From positions 63,552,765-63,616,764 of the forward strand of contig CM060890.1 in the NCBI GenBank assembly GCA_030762935.1: DNA of 64,000 nt, written 5' to 3'. Position numbers and translations under genes: made by a program. A model generated the notes under the pieces. That model was given only the letters and a program-made list of their open reading frames with translations. It had not been told where the DNA came from and searched no databases. Positions 58,340 to 64,000 of the stretch are shown here, one piece after another. The DNA is from Hymenopus coronatus (taxonomy: Eukaryota > Arthropoda > Insecta > Mantodea > Hymenopodidae). Within the stretch, counting starts at the first letter, position 1. Each line of letters begins with the position of its first letter.

Positions 58340-58696
58340 TTGAATTGTTTCAAGCAAGATGGTGCCCCGCTTCATTTCTCTTACCACGTCCGACGGTACT
58401 TGAATAACACGTTTGCAGGACGTTGGATTGCGAGAGGAGGAGCAGATCAACTTTATCGCCGGTGGCCTCCCAGGTCTCCATATCTCACTCCATGTGATTT
58501 TTATATATGGGGTTATGTAAAAAACCGTGTTTTTATCCCTCCTATGCCTGGCACTCTTGAAGATCTACGACATCGAATTGTTGAAGCTATGAATTCGATA
58601 ACTGGAGACCAGCTGATTCGTCTGTTGCAAGAAATGACTCCCCATTTTGAAATATGTCATGTAACACACGGTGCTCATATTGAACGCATATTATAA
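58340..58696 (+). pseudogene. Transposase catalytic C-terminal part, first Asp deleted
   Basis: It reads FKQDGAPLHFSYHVRRYLNN, RWIARGGADQLYRRWPPRSP, YLTPCDFYIWGYVKNRVF, LEDLRHRIVEAM and HFEICHVTHGAHIERIL. QDGAP carries the second catalytic Asp and PCDFYIWG the third. They are 45 residues apart, about four more than in the related element at 55894 (41) and more than the 34 of classical mariner. The stretch with the first Asp is missing: only about 60 bp separate this block from the N-terminal part. The element is therefore non-autonomous. ORF end and terminal repeat are only about 12 bp apart. Confidence 0.87.
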
Positions 58697-58809
58697 AAAT
58701 GTACACTTTTCTATCTCCATGAACGTTGGAATCATGTTTCTATCTTTTGTAGTTTGGAAGTAATAAATATTTGAAATCTGTTCTTTCTTTTTGAATAACC
58801 TTGTACTTT

Positions 58810-59690
58810 CGCTTCGCGCTAAGTAGACGGTGTCAAGAGTGTCGTTCAGTCATGCTGTACTAACATCTGTAGTCAAATGACAAAGTGCAGCTAGCCTTTT
58901 GAGATCTAACCTGTTTAAGCTATACCACTTAGTTCCGCGATAAGCAGATGTGATTAGATGTTGTCCAGTATGTAACATTTTCTTTCGCAATTATCATCTA
59001 TTTTCAGTTTTACTCCTGTTTTAAACTGAGGGTGGAACCTGGAAGTCATATATTGAATTAAAAGAAATATTGTATCTATGCTCCATTATTTGTGTACGGT
59101 CTAAAAACCGCCATGCAAATCACCATCTTCGGAAACGACATAGTATACATATAACTGGAGGGGCGAGGGGCACATTTGCAGCTGTTTTATTTAGTGTTAC
59201 CATAAGTTATATTGTCTACTGTTTATTTTATTTTTAAATTAAGAATGTTTTTCAGTTAAAAGTACATTATAAACTTTATATTACAACGGTAAAGGAATCA
59301 CGTGCACTAAATTTGTGGATTCATCATTAAAATGTGTCTAATTTCTGTCAACGAGCAGGAAGTGGTGTAGATAATCTTTTCCTCTCTGTAATATATATTT
59401 TAGCATGTTCTGGAATGGGAAATCGTAGCTCTTAATTCATTTATTACTTAATTGAAGAAAGGCGTTTTAATTGCATTGCTAATAAAATTACATCCAATGG
59501 CGTTTTAACGTTTTCAGCGGGCAGTCGAATTAAATATTTGAAACAACTTATTACGAATATTTGTGAATATCGGGAACTACATAACAATACAAATACATTT
59601 CGTATGACTGCAATTTTTATACATATGAATGTTTATTAAGAGATGAGGAAATAAATCAGATAATAGAACTAAATATGTAAGCATTTGACT
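58810..59690. other. Intronic sequence, nothing recognised
   Basis: AT-rich, no open frame of interest, no repeat family matched. Confidence 0.5.
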
Positions 59691-59695
59691 CCAGT

Positions 59696-59728
59696 ATTAT
59701 TAATAATGATAATAATATTATTATTATT

Positions 59729-59764
<36 letters not shown>
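59696..59764. repeat. (TAA/ATT)n microsatellite, partly palindromic
   Basis: TTATTATTATTATTATTAAT switches to AATAATAATAATAATAATAA, so the two halves are complementary and can fold. Confidence 0.93.
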
Positions 59765-59769
59765 TTACT

Positions 59770-61240
59770 CCCCTTAAAGTTCCAAAAACTATGTTAATCA
59801 TAGTTTACATTGTGTTCCATTAAATTAAAATTCAATAACTTTGTCTCTCCTCCAAAGCTGCGTCCCAAGTACGCCAGACGAAAGGAATCTCATAAAATCA
59901 GAACTCATATGGCTCTACTCAAAGAAATCAATTGAATAAAATCAAACGAGAGCCGCGCCAGAAACAAACCCCAGTAGACCTATCTGTTGATAGACTCAAG
60001 TTGTAAGATACACAACCTATTTATCGTCAAAATGAGAAGAGGCACTGGTTCATCACTGATAAGTTAGATGTCTTTTAGCGAAGCCTTGCATCTCTTCCAT
60101 CTTCTTCAATTGCGGACTGTCACTTCTTGGTGCACATCTTCGAAACGTTGGAGTCAATCCATGTGGCTAGAAGCCCGAGGAAATTTAGAGTTAGGGACTA
60201 TGTTACCAACATTCACTTTGGCGTTTTTCAATCACACAATGGCACTGGAGGACACAAAATCCATATATTCCAACAATTATAATTACAAAACTACGTTAAA
60301 AACAACCCTTCCAAAAGTAATCAAGAACATCCATTATTACTGTAACTTTATTCACTGTTCACTCTCTTCATTTTTCTTTGTCTCCTAATCAGTTTTATTT
60401 TCACTTCACTTCTCTTTTTAGTGTCACTTAATTAATCTTTTGTTTGCGCATAGCGGTGTAATGAATAACATGAGAAGCAGCCTTTTTCCTTCCAGTCATT
60501 CACTAAATGTTGAACCAGAACACAACTTCTCACGTTAGTCGCACTATCGTTCGCTTGTAAAACATACTGAGAAACCCCCAACTTTACGTCGCGAGTAAGC
60601 TCGGCGATATTATACTCACAGGAGCTTCAAAGGATTTCGTAGGAGACAAGGGAAGAAACATTCAGAAGTATCTCGTTATTCTCGTTGCGTCTCGAAGGCG
60701 TTCCTGAGAGAGTACGTGTCTTCATATCAACCAGTCGGCCAGAGATACAGCGCTCGTTAGCTTGGCCCACGTCAGATCCCTTATACACTATTTAAGCATA
60801 ATGACCTAATTCTATCGCTTTATCAAGTCGTTATTCTCCATTTCAAGAATATCGTTTTTAAATAAAATGAAAAAGCATATCTATTTTTAAAATTTTCCTG
60901 TAATTGGCTTATCCACCATTACAACAAATGCAGCATATTATAGAGAATCTGTGAATAAATAAAAGGCTATTAAAATCCAAACAAATAAATGGAAAGTCGC
61001 TATTCAACAGCAACAAACGGTTATGGTGATAAAACAGTACTTATTTAAGTTATTTTTGGAAGGTTTTCGCCACAATCTATATATTCTACTATTTAAGTTT
61101 GTACCGAAAACAGACTGGTGACGTAAAATTAATCATGTGACTTATGCTAGTTTTTCCATATATTTGGAGGACTTGATATGTTAGCCTTGAGTGGCATCTG
61201 AATTTGATTTCAATAACTTTTTATAAAGCTCAGTACAGAC
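59770..61240. other. Intronic sequence upstream of the 61.2-kb exon donor
   Basis: No domain was recognised in the open frame at 60068-60388. The region 60540-60790 is less AT-rich but matches no family known to me. Confidence 0.45.
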
Positions 61241-61244
61241 TTAC

Positions 61245-61481
61245 CTCTGCTCGCTGTAGTGCTTCCCACGTGGCCAAACAGATTTGCGTTAGGATCCCAA
61301 AAGATTCGCTCAAAACACAGCACAACTTTATTCAGATTACCAAATCCAAGGCGTTGAATGGCAGCCACTTTCCAATCAGGCAGCGGGGGTACAAATTGGA
61401 CAGTGTTCGGCACACCCTGAGTATTGGCTGCTGTAGATTGTTTTAGAACTCCCAGCGGTAACGTGCACAGTACCACATCAC
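61245..61481 (-). CDS. Kdm1a: Kdm1a (LSD1) internal coding exon: amine-oxidase domain with catalytic lysine
   Basis: This is an exon of the FAD-dependent demethylase of histone H3 lysine 4, which acts in the nucleus within CoREST-type repressor complexes. Read on the minus strand it begins GT-GAT-GTG after an acceptor ending TTTGCAG and ends ...AGC-AGA-G before a GTAAGT donor. It is 237 nt long, entering with two bases of a split Cys codon and leaving with one base of a Gly codon. Residues run from [14 protein letters not shown] through [30 protein letters not shown] and [12 protein letters not shown]. The Lys of GFGNLNK corresponds to human Lys661, which is required for flavin-dependent catalysis. 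The insert between VLKQ and VQFVPPLP is slightly longer than in human. There are no stops or frameshifts. The match to LSD1 rather than LSD2 or polyamine oxidases rests on the [12 protein letters not shown] and [12 protein letters not shown] blocks. Exons upstream of this one are not visible in the window. Confidence 0.96.
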
Positions 61482-64000
61482 CTGCAAACATTGTAAATTA
61501 TTGCTTAGGCTATTAGAGTAGAGGGACAATTATTAGACTAAAATATATAGAGTATATACCAGATATTACACACATTTTGATGGATATAAACAGATACTTC
61601 TAAACTGGCACTCCTCAGCCAGTCACTTGCACGATTACAGCATACCAGGTAACCAACCGTCTCGTGTACGACATATGCAGATTTCCCTGTGTACGTTAAG
61701 AATGACAGAACTCAACGGGATCATTTCAAGCTAAAAACGGTCAGTGAGGAACTGGTGTGAGTGACCGTTTGACCCCTCTCAATGAGCGTAACCCACTCCC
61801 ATCTACACTGAGAGAGGTAAATGAAAGTCCCTCACGCCAGATCCCTATTAACCGGTTTTAACTTGAAATATTCCCTTGAGTTGTTCAACTCTTTTAACTC
61901 GAAGAATATCTGCACACGGCAAATATGGGACAGTTGGACAAACTGATAACTTCAGGTTCCTTAAATAATTATATTTCTTCTTCAATGTGTTCTTGGAAAA
62001 ACAACGCAATTAATCCCATTCCACAAATATCGGAATTTTTATAAACTAAGTTCACAAGTTTCATTTATAGCTCTTGTGGATCTTATGCTCGTTCTATCAA
62101 CCCTTCTTAACCACCTGTTGTTCTCCAAAAATGCTTTATTCTGGCCGTTTAATTGAAATTAATTTCAATGCTCTCTGTTCCTTCCACTTCATATTATTCC
62201 TCCATGTTACTATTTAATTGAAATATATTCTCTTCTCTAGGTGCTTGTGTAGAAACTAATGTATCATTGGTATGCCTTATTCTTTCTGATCTTATTTGTT
62301 CAGTTCCAGGTTGTTCCTCTTGTCTATTAATTGGAATGAATTACCCTCCTTCCAAGACAGTATGCTTAGCTTATTAGTGCTTCTAGGTGTAAGCATACGC
62401 AGGAGCAGATATACCATGAGATTCATTCAACTCGGCTTTTATCTATCTCTTTCGGTGTTAAGCTTTTTAAATAGAAGTGTTAATCATCGCAGGAAATTTG
62501 TTTTCCCGCAGCTTTCTAAAGAAGCACAAGATTATAGATTCAATCGCCTAAGGCAACGAAACCACGTTATAAATATAGCAGAAACTTTAACTCCACCTAA
62601 TGCTACGAGTGCAATTTCTTGCATTTTATAAGGACTTAATGCTTACCCTGAATTACATTGGGTTTACACTGCTTCTGAGCTTACATCTCATTGTGAATGT
62701 TGCATCAAGGACAGGACAAGCTGTATTCGTTCTTTTTCCCCCTTGTTTATTAGTTAGACTCTCTCGCTCTCATTTACATCGTTTTTGCCCCGTTTACTAG
62801 TTGGACTCTCTCTCTCGCACGATAGCTCAATCACAGGTAGTTGATGATTACGGCCATCGCAAAAATGAGTAATCAAGCTCACGCATGTTTTTGGTGCTTA
62901 ATGCACTGTATAGTTCCTATGTACTGCAAATAAATACAAATTAAGTTATCCTCATATGTAAAGCTATACATTTTAATACTGGTCATACTAAGGATTTATT
63001 TGATACAAACACACGCACAAATTAACGAAATAACGCTTATGAAAAATAACCGCAGTTTCTGAACCCTGAAATAATGGCGTAAATAATCAATTCGCTATAA
63101 TGCATAAACATAAACCTCTTAAAATTATTAAAAACCAAGTCATCTTTGCACAGTATCATATCCAAAGGTAAATAACTGGAATGACAGTGCTGTCTCTAAT
63201 TGCAACGAATTTAAACTTAATTGGAGACAATAATGTCGTGAATTAATTTGAATGTATAAGTGTATTTATTGACATAACAGTATCATACATTGAACGTCAT
63301 CAATCGCACGAGGCCACATACCGTACGTGCTTTGCACTACACAAAATTGTAAGCTATATTAAAACAACACAACAACAACAAAGAATGAAAAGCGTAAACA
63401 TGAAAATAAAAAGACAAAGATATTCAAATACAGCAATTTAAATTTACAACACAGAGTACATCTTATTCAGATGCATTAATGTACTCTTATTATAATAGAC
63501 AAATACACTAAGAGAAATATATATAATATATATATATGACATAAGTATGACATAAAATATACGTATGTAAAACATCATAATCTCTTTTGTTTGGTTATTC
63601 TGATTGCCCCCTCCCCTCTTCTCTATTGTCAGCTTTCTCAGATCTCAGCTGTCTTGCCTTAACTATGAATTAATTTAAAAAAAAAGTCGTTAACTTGATC
63701 TGGATTAAACCAACCTATCAACTTTACAAACCAAAAAATTCCTCATATTTGTCATATTTTGTAAACAAGAGTTTACTCATCTTTGATGAACTACATCGCT
63801 TGGAGTGTCAACGAATCAAAGTAAGGTTATCCATGCGAGTCAGCAAATCCAGCGAATTTGGCCGCGTTGGGGCATTTTAGGTTACACGTTCCACACGTGC
63901 GTTTTGGTGGTTGCATATGCAGCAAGGCATACCTTGTCCAGTCTTGGTTTGCTATATCAGGTTCGAACATTGCACGACACTAATAATGACTAGAAAAATA
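61482..64000 (-). other. Kdm1a: Upstream Kdm1a intron, incomplete
   Basis: The acceptor TTTGCAG ends at 61482. From there to the window edge I could not find the preceding LSD1 segment (the part that ends ...YKC before DVVLC), so the previous exon probably lies beyond 64000. The block is AT-rich. It has a duplicated CTCTCTC-rich motif near 62755-62815 and a short AT tract near 63520-63538. Open frames here match nothing I recognise. Confidence 0.6.

Larger units (their letters stand above)
57718..58803 (+). mobile_element. Tc1/mariner-superfamily element with about 100-bp terminal inverted repeats
   Basis: A 1086-bp element flanked by TA (57716-57717 and 58804-58805). The left end CAGGGTTATTGAAACAGAAA followed by GAACAGATTTCAAA is mirrored at the right end by TTTGAAATCTGTTCTTTCTT and TTTGAATAACCTTG. 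The repeat extends to the CCAACGTTCATGGAGAGAGA block near 57795. A C/G run (57833-57846) follows the left repeat. It contains a broken transposase. Confidence 0.92.
49153..61244 (-). other. Kdm1a: Kdm1a intron, 12092 bp
   Basis: Phase-1 intron splitting the Gly of ASRG, with donor GTAAGT and acceptor TTACAG. It holds repeat F2, a mariner relic, an unidentified coding relic, three F1 copies, two deleted Tc1/mariner-type elements and a SINE. Confidence 0.94.

Noticed and set aside
1..64000. CRISPR arrays, operons or defence-type systems
   Set aside because: No regularly spaced direct repeats or prokaryotic gene clusters are present; the sequence is spliced eukaryotic DNA.

Overview
The window looks like a gene-poor, AT-rich, repeat-dense stretch of an animal nuclear genome, most likely a large-genome arthropod (probably an insect). 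The signs are spliced exons with consensus GT/AG sites, many short tRNA-derived SINEs, decayed DNA transposons of several superfamilies, a LINE, a Penelope-type fragment and abundant microsatellites. No bacterial-type gene organisation is seen. The species cannot be named from the sequence alone.

Only one host gene is supported: the 3' end of the lysine-specific histone demethylase gene Kdm1a (LSD1; Su(var)3-3 in Drosophila), on the minus strand. Four consecutive coding exons lie at 61245-61481, 48992-49152, 44114-44297 and 952-1139. They join in phase and encode about 255 C-terminal residues of the amine-oxidase domain. They hold the equivalents of human catalytic Lys661, Trp695, Trp751 and Tyr761 and the FAD-binding AGEHT segment, which is itself split by the last intron. 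The introns between them are about 12.1, 4.7 and 43.0 kb. Almost the whole window is therefore intron of one chromatin-modifier gene, and nearly everything else described is material that landed in those introns.

Region by region: 1-951 is the 3' UTR and downstream flank. 952-44297 is the terminal 43-kb intron bounded by its two exons. It holds about twenty copies or fragments of one roughly 1-kb non-coding repeat (called F1 here) with inverted-repeat ends and an internal microsatellite site, several tRNA-SINE families (called S1-S6), a Penelope GIY-YIG fragment (about 7.8-8.4 kb), a complete but dead Sola-like transposon with terminal repeats and 4-bp target duplication (26.16-28.46 kb), a hAT C-terminal relic (30.6 kb), and an F1 copy split by a LINE that is itself split by a 0.94-kb foldback element (38.8-43.0 kb). 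44.3-49 kb has a nuclear copy of mitochondrial ND5 and a second hAT relic. 49.2-61.2 kb has a mariner-type relic, more F1 copies, two internally deleted Tc1/mariner-superfamily elements (55.9-56.6 and 57.7-58.8 kb) with intact terminal repeats, and an unidentified frameshifted coding relic near 52 kb. 61.5-64 kb appears to be a further upstream intron.

No operons, CRISPR arrays or functional tRNA/rRNA genes were found. Every transposase or reverse transcriptase reading frame seen is broken. The most unusual items are the F1 family and its recurrent junctions, the three-level nested insertion, the 43-kb terminal intron, and the small ND5 insertion. Nothing was found that convincingly forms a new multi-gene functional system.
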